Of a DNA stretch of 6,206 nt, positions 1 to 5,549 are shown in pieces. Below the pieces are notes generated by a model. That model did no database searches and had not been told where the DNA came from. It was given only the letters and a program-made list of their open reading frames with translations. The position numbers and the translations under genes were made by a program. How positions within the stretch are numbered: position 1 is the first letter of the stretch; each line of letters opens with the position of its first letter. Source of the stretch: Alcanivorax sp. UBA4485 (GTDB lineage Bacteria; Pseudomonadota; Gammaproteobacteria; Pseudomonadales; Alcanivoracaceae); the NCBI GenBank assembly GCA_002389055.1, contig DGNT01000094.1:1-6206 (forward strand). The letters run 5' to 3'.

Positions 1-174
1 CGCCTGGACGATCCCGCCGCCGCCGCCGAGCTGTTCTTCGGCATGCTGCAGAGCTGCCGCCACATGCAGCTGGTGATCGGCTGCGGCGAAGCGCCTACCG
101 AGCAGGACGCCAAGGCGCACGTCCGCGAGGTGGTGCGCGTCTTCTTGAAAGGCTATGGGGTGGCTCCCTCCTGA
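1..174 (+). CDS. TetR/AcrR-family transcriptional regulator, C-terminal fragment (AefR-like)
   Basis: This reading frame is open from the first base and stops at TGA 172-174, giving the last 57 residues of a protein whose start lies outside the window. The fragment begins RLDDPAAAAELFFGML and ends with a helix containing VVRVFLKGYG. An alanine-rich run leading into ELFFGML, followed by a final helix ending in FLxGYG, is typical of the ligand-binding C-terminal domain of AefR-like TetR repressors, which bind small hydrophobic ligands and often control efflux or quorum-sensing genes. The DNA-binding N-terminus is not visible, so the family assignment rests on the C-terminal pattern alone. It lies on the same strand as the alkylation-repair operon but is separated from it by 107 bp containing a REP element, so co-transcription is not indicated. 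The target genes are unknown. Confidence 0.6.
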   Translation, partial: RLDDPAAAAELFFGMLQSCRHMQLVIGCGEAPTEQDAKAHVREVVRVFLKGYGVAPS

Positions 175-183
175 CAGAGCGGC

Positions 184-217
184 CCGGCCTTTCGCGGGCA
201 GGGCCCGCTCCCACAGG
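184..217 (+). repeat. REP (repetitive extragenic palindromic) element, Pseudomonas type
   Basis: The element begins CCGGCC, continues TTCGCGGGC, and ends GCCCGCTCCCACAGG. Its core is a perfect 6-bp stem, GCGGGC at 194-199 and GCCCGC at 203-208, with an AGG loop at 200-202. As I recall it, the Pseudomonas putida REP consensus has the same layout: CCGGCC, then TTCGCGGG, a short loop, CCCGCTCC, and ACAGG. It sits 9 bp after the TetR stop codon, the usual intergenic place for REPs, where the hairpin can slow exonucleases or aid termination. Only one copy lies in the window, so repetition across the genome is inferred from the match to the known family. Confidence 0.8.
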
Positions 218-227
218 CAAGTCCCAC

Positions 228-257
228 AGTCGGGTCCGAAAACGGCGAGTCGGGTGC
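228..257 (+). promoter_or_regulatory. Direct repeat AGTCGGGTnC x2, candidate Ada/AraC-type operator
   Basis: AGTCGGGTCC at 228-237 and AGTCGGGTGC at 248-257 match at 9 of 10 positions and start exactly 20 bp apart, close to two helical turns. The downstream copy covers the position where a -35 box would lie for the -10-like hexamer at 270-275, and no good TTGACA match is present there. This is the layout expected of a promoter needing an AraC-type activator, and the next gene encodes such a DNA-binding domain. Autoregulation is inferred. The repeat does not resemble the E. coli Ada box that I know (AAAGCGCAA). Confidence 0.45.
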
Positions 258-269
258 CTCCGCACCGTC

Positions 270-275
270 TATGAT
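270..275 (+). promoter_or_regulatory. -10-like box, possibly for leaderless transcription of the ada-alkA gene
   Basis: TATGAT matches the sigma-70 -10 consensus TATAAT at 5 of 6 positions. Six bases (GACCCC) separate it from the ATG at 282, so the usual start distance of about 7 bases places the first transcribed base on or very near the A of the start codon. No Shine-Dalgarno sequence is visible before this ATG, which fits a leaderless or nearly leaderless message. The -35 region is poor, which fits dependence on an activator. Confidence 0.4.
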
Positions 276-281
276 GACCCC

Positions 282-1754
282 ATGTGGATCAATGACGATG
301 TCTGTTATCAGGCGCTGACCGCCCGCGACGCCCGTTTCGACGGGCAGTTCTTCGTCGCCGTGGTGACCACCGGGGTGTATTGCCGGCCGGTGTGCCCGGC
401 GCGCGTACCGCGGCGGGACAATTGCCGCTTTTTCGCCAGCGCCGCCGCCGCCGAAGCCGGCGGCTACCGCCCCTGTCTGCGCTGCCGCCCGGAGCTGGCC
501 CCCGGCCACGCCAGCGTCGATGCCCGCCGCCGGCTGGCGCGGGCGGTGGCGGCGCGGATTGACGAAGGCGGTCTCACCGACAACCACCTTGGCGCCCTGG
601 CGGCGGAGCTGGGCGTCAGCGATCGCCACCTGCGGCGCACCTTCGGTGACGAGTTCGGTGTTTCGCCGGTGGCCTACGCCCAGACCCAGCGCTTGCTGCT
701 GGCCAAGCGGCTGCTCACCGACACCGGCCTGCCGGTCACCGAGGTGGCGCTGGCCGCCGGGTTCGGCAGCGTGCGCCGTTTCAATGCGTTGTTCCGCCAG
801 CGCTACCGGCTGCAGCCCTCGCAACTGCGGCGCCTGCCCACCAGCCGCCACCAGGACAGCCTGGATTTTCAGCTCGCCTACCGCCCACCCCTGGACTGGC
901 CGCGTCTACTCGCGTTTCTCGGTCAGCGCGCCATCGCCGGTGTTGAAGCGGTGGACGGCGGCGTCTACCGCCGCACCGTGGCGTTGTCGCGCCAGGGCCA
1001 GGCGCTGCGCGGCTGGCTGGCGGTGCGGCCGGTGCCGGGCCGGCCGGTGCTGGCGGTGACCCTGTCCGCGTCGCTGGCACGAGCGGTGCCGGAGGTGCTG
1101 GGGCGGCTGCAAAGGCTGTTTGATCTGGGCTGCCAGCCGCAGGAAGTGAGCGCCCGGCTCGGCGCGCTCGCCGCTGACCATCCAGGACTGCGCGTGCCCG
1201 GCGCGTTCGACGGTTTCGAGGCGGCGGTGCGTGCGGTGCTCGGCCAGCAGATCACGGTGCGCGCTGCTTGCACCCTGGCCGGCCGGGTGGCCGCTGCGCT
1301 CGGCGAGCCGCTGACGGCCCCCTTCGCCGGGCTTACCCATACCTTCCCGGACGCCGAACGGGTGGCGGAAAGCAGCCCCGACACCCTCGGCGAACTGGGC
1401 ATTATCCGCACCCGGGTGAAGGCGATACAGGTGCTCGCCCGGGCCTGCGCCGACGGCGATCTGGTGCTGGCGCCGGGCGCGGCGGTGGAGGACACCCTGG
1501 CGCGCCTGCAGGCGCTGCCCGGCATCGGCGACTGGACCGCCCAGTATCTGGCGATGCGCGCCTTGGGCTGGCCGGACGCTTTTCCCGCCGCCGACTACGG
1601 CGTGCTCAAGGCGCTCGGCGAGACCTCCCCGGCGCGCGCCCGCGAACGGGCCGAGGCGTGGCGCCCCTGGCGGGCCTACGCGGTGATGCACCTTTGGCAA
1701 AGCCTCGAGAAAGGTGAAGAGAAAGGCAACGACGAGAAAGGAGAGCGACGATGA
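282..1754 (+). CDS. alkA: Ada-AlkA fusion: methylphosphotriester sensor, AraC-type HTH and 3-methyladenine DNA glycosylase
   Basis: This 490-residue cytoplasmic protein joins three modules. Residues 1-75 form the Ada zinc-binding domain. All four zinc cysteines are present: C34 and C38 (TTGVYCRPVC) and C65 and C68 (RPCLRC). C34 matches E. coli Ada Cys38, which takes a methyl group from DNA phosphotriesters and turns Ada into an activator. Residues 79-185 form an AraC-type double helix-turn-helix (LAAELGVSDRHLRRTF, then VALAAGFGSVRRFNALFR). Residues 190-300 match the AlkA N-terminal domain. Residues 305-475 form the helix-hairpin-helix glycosylase, with LPGIGDWTAQY at 412-422 and D438, which aligns with catalytic Asp238 of E. 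coli AlkA. It excises 3-methyladenine and related N-alkylated bases. The C-terminal O6-methyltransferase module of E. coli Ada is absent and is encoded by the next gene, whose ATG overlaps this TGA. The last 15 residues are a charged tail with three EKG units. There is no Shine-Dalgarno site before the ATG; the start is supported because homology begins within the first ten residues. Confidence 0.93.
   Translation: MWINDDVCYQALTARDARFDGQFFVAVVTTGVYCRPVCPARVPRRDNCRFFASAAAAEAGGYRPCLRCRPELAPGHASVDARRRLARAVAARIDEGGLTDNHLGALAAELGVSDRHLRRTFGDEFGVSPVAYAQTQRLLLAKRLLTDTGLPVTEVALAAGFGSVRRFNALFRQRYRLQPSQLRRLPTSRHQDSLDFQLAYRPPLDWPRLLAFLGQRAIAGVEAVDGGVYRRTVALSRQGQALRGWLAVRPVPGRPVLAVTLSASLARAVPEVLGRLQRLFDLGCQPQEVSARLGALAADHPGLRVPGAFDGFEAAVRAVLGQQITVRAACTLAGRVAAALGEPLTAPFAGLTHTFPDAERVAESSPDTLGELGIIRTRVKAIQVLARACADGDLVLAPGAAVEDTLARLQALPGIGDWTAQYLAMRALGWPDAFPAADYGVLKALGETSPARARERAEAWRPWRAYAVMHLWQSLEKGEEKGNDEKGERR
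1707..1741 (+). repeat. Triple GAGAAAGG repeat at the gene end, including the ogt ribosome-binding site
   Basis: GAGAAAGG occurs at 1707-1714, 1719-1726 and 1734-1741. The spacings of 12 and 15 bp keep all copies in the same frame, and each encodes Glu-Lys-Gly in the tail of the Ada-AlkA protein. The third copy supplies AAGGAG at 1738-1743, a strong Shine-Dalgarno site 7 bases before the ogt ATG. The tail may therefore be shaped by translational coupling rather than by protein function; that is inference. Confidence 0.7.
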
Positions 1755-2281
1755 CGGACTATGTAGCGATTCCCGGCCCCCTGGGGGCCATGTTGGTGGC
1801 CGCCGACGACCGGGCTCTGCTGGGTATCTGGTTCGAAGGCCAGAAATACCACCCGGACCCGACCGGCTGGACCCTCCGCCCGGAGAACCCCTTGCTGGCC
1901 CGCGCCGCCGGGCAGCTGCGCGGTTACTTCAAGGACCGGGGGCGCGCTGGCTTCGATCTGCCGCTGGCGCCGCGGGGCACCGCCTTTCAGCAGGCGGTGT
2001 GGGCGCAGCTGCGGCGCATTCCCGCCGGTGAAACCTGGACCTACGGCACCCTGGCGGCCCATTTGGGGCGCCCGGCGGCGGTGCGCGCCGTGGGTGCAGC
2101 GGTGGGGCGAAACCCCTGGTCGTTGCTGGTTCCGTGCCACCGGGTGGTGGGCGCCAACGGTTCCTTGACTGGTTATGCCGGTGGAGTGGGGCGCAAGGCC
2201 TGGCTGCTGGACTGGGAAAGCGGCCGGCAGCCGGACGCTTATTCGCCGGCGGGGCAGGCGCTGGCCGACACCGGCCGGTAG
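1751..2281 (+). CDS. ogt: Methylated-DNA--[protein]-cysteine S-methyltransferase (O6-methylguanine repair)
   Basis: This 176-residue protein transfers the alkyl group from O6-alkylguanine, and from O4-alkylthymine, to its own cysteine in a single irreversible step. The active-site motif VPCHRVV puts the acceptor cysteine at C129 with H130 beside it; E156 is placed to complete the Cys-His-Glu network known from human MGMT. The DNA-binding part is recognisable: GETWTYGTLA at 93-102 (Y98 aligns with human Tyr114) and VRAVGAAVGRNP at 111-122 (R112 aligns with the arginine finger Arg128). The N-terminal 75 residues form the small, variable domain of Ogt/AdaB proteins. Length is normal for the family. 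The ATG overlaps the upstream TGA as ATGA and has AAGGAG 7 bases before it, so the two repair genes are almost certainly one translationally coupled operon. Together they correspond to E. coli Ada plus AlkA with the modules distributed differently. Its 3' end overlaps the convergent MFS gene by 43 bp. Confidence 0.95.
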   Translation: MTDYVAIPGPLGAMLVAADDRALLGIWFEGQKYHPDPTGWTLRPENPLLARAAGQLRGYFKDRGRAGFDLPLAPRGTAFQQAVWAQLRRIPAGETWTYGTLAAHLGRPAAVRAVGAAVGRNPWSLLVPCHRVVGANGSLTGYAGGVGRKAWLLDWESGRQPDAYSPAGQALADTGR

Positions 2282-3474
2282 CCCTGGTGGCGGCGGGTGC
2301 GCCAGCACAGATAGACGCCGCCCACCATCACCAGACAGCTGCCCGCGAAGGCCACCCGGAAGCCCTCGGTCCACTCCACCACCAGCCCGGCCAGCGCCGG
2401 CCCCAGGAACTGGCCGGTGGCGTAGAACAGGGTGACGAAGCTCACCGCCACCGGCGCCTGGTGGGGCGGCACGGTTTCCGTGGAGGCGGCCAGAATCGAC
2501 GTGAACAGGCCGGCCACGCACAGCCCCAGAATTACAAAATGGGCGGCGAACGCCCAGGGCTGCGGCCAGATCACCGGCAGGGCGGTGGCCAGCAGCGACA
2601 ACGACATGGACAGCACCAGACCGTTGGAATAGCCCAGCTTGTCCGCCAGCCAACCCCAGAACGGCCCGGCGAAGATCGATAGAATCCCCATCAGCGACAC
2701 CAGATGCCCCGCGCTCAGCGCCGTCAGGCCGCCGTCCAGCGCGAAGCTGTACATAAAGGTGACCTGCACGATGTAGGTGAGCCCGAGCACGCCGTACACC
2801 AGCCCCACGGTGACCACATGGGGGTTACGGAAGATCGGTTCGCCGGGGCCGCTGACGCCGGTGGCGGCGTCGGTGCTGGCGGCCATGGGCCGCTCCGGAT
2901 TGCGCAGAAACAGCAGCACCAGGGTGGTCACCAGGGCGCCGCCGGCGGCGAAGCTCAGCCACACGTGGCGCCAGCCGTCGCTGGTGTCTGCCTGGGTGAG
3001 CGCCGGCACCAGGGCGCCGGCGAGCAGCATGCCGGCGCCCACGCCGCTGTTGGTGAAGCCGATCACCGAACCGCGTCGCTTCGGGTAGGTGTTGGCGAGC
3101 AGTGAAATCAGCGGTGTGTAGCCGAAGGCGGTGCCCATGCCCAGCATCACCATCAGCGCCAGCAGCACCCGGTAGTCGCTGGCCTGGCTAAGACCGATAA
3201 AGCCCAGCGTCACCAGCACCAGCCCCAACAGCACCGATTGCTTGCCGCCGAAACGGGCGGCGAACACCCCGGCCACCATCACCAGCAGCAAATAGCCGAG
3301 CGCGGTGGCGGTGCTCAGGTTGGCCGCCTGGGCGTAGCTCAGCCCCAGCCCGTCGCGCATCGCCGGCAGCACCAGGCCGTAACAAAGGCGCGCGAACACC
3401 AGCACCACCACGGTGCACATGGCGCCGGTGGCCACCATCAGGACAAAGGGGGGACGCTGCTGGAAAAAACGCAT
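2239..3474 (-). CDS. Major facilitator superfamily (MFS) transporter, 12 transmembrane helices
   Basis: This 411-residue inner-membrane protein has long hydrophobic segments suggesting twelve helices in two halves, joined by a polar loop at about 190-216. Each half carries an MFS motif-A loop: GVFAARFGGKQ at 69-79 between helices 2 and 3, and GWLADKLGYSNG at 274-285 between helices 8 and 9. The first helix carries FARLCYGLVLPAMRDGLGLSY, a style I associate with MFS_1 and YbfB/YjiJ-like carriers, but the substrate cannot be read from the sequence. I chose the ATG at 3472-3474 because AAGG lies 6 bases upstream (plus-strand CCTT at 3481-3484) and the protein then begins MRFFQQRPPFVLM, running straight into helix 1. 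An ATG 21 codons upstream would place the promoter-like GATAAT inside the gene. The last 13 codons and the stop lie inside the 3' end of ogt on the opposite strand. No neighbour identifies a cargo. Confidence 0.88.
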   Translation of the reverse strand: MRFFQQRPPFVLMVATGAMCTVVVLVFARLCYGLVLPAMRDGLGLSYAQAANLSTATALGYLLLVMVAGVFAARFGGKQSVLLGLVLVTLGFIGLSQASDYRVLLALMVMLGMGTAFGYTPLISLLANTYPKRRGSVIGFTNSGVGAGMLLAGALVPALTQADTSDGWRHVWLSFAAGGALVTTLVLLFLRNPERPMAASTDAATGVSGPGEPIFRNPHVVTVGLVYGVLGLTYIVQVTFMYSFALDGGLTALSAGHLVSLMGILSIFAGPFWGWLADKLGYSNGLVLSMSLSLLATALPVIWPQPWAFAAHFVILGLCVAGLFTSILAASTETVPPHQAPVAVSFVTLFYATGQFLGPALAGLVVEWTEGFRVAFAGSCLVMVGGVYLCWRTRRHQGYRPVSASACPAGE

Positions 3475-3488
3475 GGTGATCCTTAAGG

Positions 3489-3511
3489 GCGCTGAGCGCT
3501 CCGTTATTATC
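3489..3511 (-). promoter_or_regulatory. Putative MFS gene promoter (-10) with a small palindrome at the transcription start
   Basis: On the minus strand GATAAT (plus 3506-3511) matches the -10 consensus at 5 of 6 positions and lies 31 bases before the MFS start codon. No convincing -35 is seen at the right distance. GCGCTGAGCGC at 3489-3499 is an 11-bp inverted repeat with a single central base and falls on the predicted start point. It could be a small operator or a leader hairpin. Both parts are inferred from sequence shape alone. Confidence 0.35.
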
Positions 3512-3585
3512 TCTCGCCGTCCGGCCAGGAAGGGCAAGCGGCTTTACCCGAGTTACCCGGTCGAGTGTAGCTCAGCCGCGTACCG

Positions 3586-3609
3586 CGCGCATACCAAAGG
3601 GTATGTGCG
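3586..3609. promoter_or_regulatory. Strong inverted repeat between the divergent MFS and rlmI genes
   Basis: Two 10-base arms, CGCGCATACC at 3586-3595 and GGTATGTGCG at 3600-3609, flank AAAG. Nine pairs are Watson-Crick and one is G-T. The element lies 112 bp before the MFS start and 75 bp before the rlmI start, and it has no T-run as a terminator would. Because the genes on both sides are transcribed away from it, it is better explained as a protein-binding palindrome than as a terminator. The binding protein is unknown. Confidence 0.5.
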
Positions 3610-3650
3610 GCGTTCCCTCCGCTGGTATCGCACTCATGGTGCCCGCTGCC

Positions 3651-3660
3651 GTGATAAACT
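3651..3660 (+). promoter_or_regulatory. Possible extended -10 element for rlmI
   Basis: GTGATAAACT contains TG, one base, then TAAACT, a 4 of 6 match to the -10 consensus with the TG extension that can compensate for a weak -35. It ends 23 bases before the rlmI ATG. No -35 is recognisable, so this is a weak call. Confidence 0.25.
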
Positions 3661-3683
3661 GCCGCTTTTGCGCGAGCGAGCCC

Positions 3684-4886
3684 ATGACCGACGACATTCC
3701 CACCCTGCGCCTCAAGAAAAACGAGGAACGCCGCCTCAAGGCCGGCCATGAATGGATCTACGCCAACGAGGTGGATACCGCTCACAGCCCGCTCAAGAGC
3801 CTGCCCGCCGGCACCGCCTGCGTGGTGGAAGACAGCCGCGGCAAGGCGCTCGGCCGGGCCTTTATGAGCCCCAATTCACTGATCGCCGCCCGCCTGTACA
3901 GCCGTGACGTCAAGCAGGAACCGTCGCGGAGCTTCTTCAAGAAGCGCATCGAGCAGGCGCTGGCGCTGCGTGACACCCTCTATCCGCAGCCCGGCTACCG
4001 GCTGGTGCACGGCGAAGCGGACGGCCTGCCCGGCCTGGTGGTGGACCGCTACCAGGACACCCTGGTGATGCAGGCGGGCACCGCCGGCATGGAAGCCCAT
4101 CTGGATGCCGTGGCGGCGGCCCTGGACGCGGTGCTGGCGCCGGCCAATATCGTGGTCAAGAACGAAGCCGGTGTCCGCGAATTGGAAGACTTGCCGCTGT
4201 ACACCCGCGCTCTTAAAGGCGAGGTCCCGGAAAGCGTGGAACTGCACGAGAACGGCGGCCGCTTCCAGGCGCCGCTGCGCGAAGGGCAGAAGACCGGCTG
4301 GTTCTTCGATCACCGCAGTGCCCGGGCACGCATGGCGCCGCTGGCCAAGGGCGCCCGGGTGCTGGACGTGTTCGCCTACTGCGGCGGCTGGGGCGTGCAG
4401 GCGGCCATGGCCGGTGCTTCCGAAGTGACCGGCATCGACAGCTCGTCGCTGGCGCTGGAATACATGCACCGCAACGCGGAAATGAACGGCGTGGCGGAGC
4501 AGCTGCGCACCCTGGAAGGCGACGCCACCACCGCCATGAAGCAACTGCTCGCCGACGGCGAGAAGTTCGATCTGGTGATTCTGGATCCGCCCGCCTTCAT
4601 CAAACGCCGCAAGGATTTCAAGAACGGCCTGGCCGGCTACCACGCCATCAACGAACTGGCGGTGCGGTTGGTGAAGCCGGGCGGTTATCTGATTTCCGCG
4701 TCCTGCTCCATGCACCTGCCGGCGGACAAACTGCTCGACGTGGTGCGTTCCTCCGCCCGGCACATCGACCGTTCAATGCAGGTGATCGGCTTCGAAGGGC
4801 AGGGGCCGGACCACCCGGTGCACCCGGCGATTCCGGAAACCGCCTACCTGAAAAGCTGGTTCGCGCGGCTGCTGTTCCGTTTTTAA
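3684..4886 (+). CDS. rlmI: Class I SAM-dependent 23S rRNA (cytosine-C5) methyltransferase, RlmI-like
   Basis: This 400-residue protein matches the layout of E. coli RlmI (YccW), which methylates C5 of cytosine 1962 in 23S rRNA using S-adenosylmethionine. Residues 1-75 form the PUA RNA-binding domain (LRLKKNEERRLKAGHEWIY). The middle holds YRLVHGEADGLPGLVVDRY at 105-123, a family signature. The Rossmann methyltransferase fold follows: GQKTGWFFDHR at 201-211, motif I VLDVFAYCGGWG at 226-237, an acidic SAM-binding D252, motif IV LDPPAF at 300-305, and SASCSM at 338-343 with C341 in the conserved SCS motif. Most relatives have FDQR or LDQR where this protein has FDHR. I chose the ATG at 3684, since the PUA homology begins within the next ten residues. 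In-frame ATGs at 3603 and 3636 would add a non-conserved leader and overlap the palindrome or the putative promoter. The Shine-Dalgarno is weak (GAGCGAG). The exact target base is inferred from the family. Confidence 0.82.
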   Translation: MTDDIPTLRLKKNEERRLKAGHEWIYANEVDTAHSPLKSLPAGTACVVEDSRGKALGRAFMSPNSLIAARLYSRDVKQEPSRSFFKKRIEQALALRDTLYPQPGYRLVHGEADGLPGLVVDRYQDTLVMQAGTAGMEAHLDAVAAALDAVLAPANIVVKNEAGVRELEDLPLYTRALKGEVPESVELHENGGRFQAPLREGQKTGWFFDHRSARARMAPLAKGARVLDVFAYCGGWGVQAAMAGASEVTGIDSSSLALEYMHRNAEMNGVAEQLRTLEGDATTAMKQLLADGEKFDLVILDPPAFIKRRKDFKNGLAGYHAINELAVRLVKPGGYLISASCSMHLPADKLLDVVRSSARHIDRSMQVIGFEGQGPDHPVHPAIPETAYLKSWFARLLFRF

Positions 4887-4898
4887 CGGAACAACAGC
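4868..4898. terminator. Hairpin over the rlmI stop codon, probable shared terminator of convergent genes
   Basis: Arms TGTTCCGTT (4873-4881) and AACGGAACA (4885-4893) form a perfect 9-bp stem with a TTT loop. Beyond a single C/A mismatch the stem continues with GCTG (4868-4871) and CAGC (4895-4898), 13 pairs in all. The rlmI TAA (4884-4886) lies at the loop. It sits between the rlmI and LysE-type gene ends, where a two-way terminator is expected. No T-run follows on either strand, so it is not a classical intrinsic terminator; it may instead protect 3' ends. Confidence 0.5.
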
Positions 4899-4907
4899 GA
4901 GCCGGCC

Positions 4908-5510
4908 TTAAAGCCAGACCGCCGCCGCGACCAGCACCAGCACCATCGCGGTGGCGCGTTCCACCTTATCGTGGTGCCGGCGCAGGGCCGCGAGCACCGG
5001 CCCGCGCGCCAGTAACAGCGCCACCAGGCTGTACCAGCCACCGTCGATCACCACCGCCGTGGCGGCCACCTGCACCCGGGCGGCCATCGCCATGTCCGCG
5101 CTCACGAACTGGCTGAACAGCGCCAGGAAGAACAGCGCCACCTTGGGGTTCAGAAACGCGATCAGAAACCCGTCGCGCACCGCGTTGCCGCCGGCCTCGG
5201 CGTCCGGCTCCGGCGCCGGTCCCGCGGCGGCGCGCCAGCTGCCCAGCGCCAGCCACAACAGGAACAGCGAACCCGCCAGCCGGATCGCGAGTTCCAGCTG
5301 CGGGAAGCCGCGCAACACCACCGCCAGCCCCGCCACGGTGGCGACCGCGTACACGCCGATGCCGGCGGCGTGGGCAAGACCGGCGCTGACCCCGGCGCGG
5401 GCGGAGCCGCGCAGCGTGTGGCGGGTCACCACCGCCAGGCTGGCCCCCGGGGTCATGGCGCCCAGTGCGCACACGCCGATCAAAAGCAGCCAGTCGGTTA
5501 CAGCAAGCAT
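4908..5510 (-). CDS. LysE/RhtB-family amino-acid (or small metabolite) exporter
   Basis: This 200-residue hydrophobic protein has the usual length (about 200-210) and helix layout of LysE/RhtB exporters, which expel amino acids such as lysine, homoserine or threonine across the inner membrane. The family marks are visible: TPGASLAVVTRHTLRGSARAG at 20-40, the region that reads PGP/PGA followed by RxxLxxGxxAG in relatives; a GSLFLLWLALGSWR helix at 80-93; a polar loop at 94-112; and FLNPKVALFF at 119-128 with the conserved NPK motif. The mid-loop is rich in Pro, Glu and Ala. The ATG at 5508-5510 has GAGG 5 bases upstream (plus-strand CCTC at 5516-5519). The gene converges on rlmI with only 21 bp between stop codons and diverges from the lipoprotein gene. 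The exported compound cannot be deduced. No LysG/ArgP-type regulator gene lies beside it in the window. Confidence 0.87.
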   Translation of the reverse strand: MLAVTDWLLLIGVCALGAMTPGASLAVVTRHTLRGSARAGVSAGLAHAAGIGVYAVATVAGLAVVLRGFPQLELAIRLAGSLFLLWLALGSWRAAAGPAPEPDAEAGGNAVRDGFLIAFLNPKVALFFLALFSQFVSADMAMAARVQVAATAVVIDGGWYSLVALLLARGPVLAALRRHHDKVERATAMVLVLVAAAVWL

Positions 5511-5549
5511 AATGTCCTCGTCGGTTCCCGGGGTTTGGTGATGATGCCT

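Noticed and set aside
238..247. GAAAACGGCG upstream of ada-alkA as a possible E. coli-like Ada box.
   Set aside because: It differs from AAAGCGCAA at several positions and does not stand out from chance.
1676..2653. Minus-strand open frame of 325 codons across ogt and the end of the MFS gene.
   Set aside because: It is rich in Gly, Ala, Arg and Pro with no recognisable domain, and lies over two well-supported genes in other frames.
3565..3584. GTGTAGCTCAG at 3566-3576 looks like the start and D-arm of a tRNA.
   Set aside because: No anticodon arm, GTTCGA T-loop or acceptor complement follows in the next 80 bases, so it is a chance match.
3603..3683. An rlmI start at ATG 3603 or 3636, giving a longer protein.
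   Set aside because: The added residues are not part of the PUA domain and overlap a palindrome and a promoter-like element; homology begins just after 3684.
3876..4763. Minus-strand open frame of 295 codons opposite rlmI.
   Set aside because: It is His/Gln/Ala-rich shadow sequence without domain features; the plus strand encodes all methyltransferase motifs.
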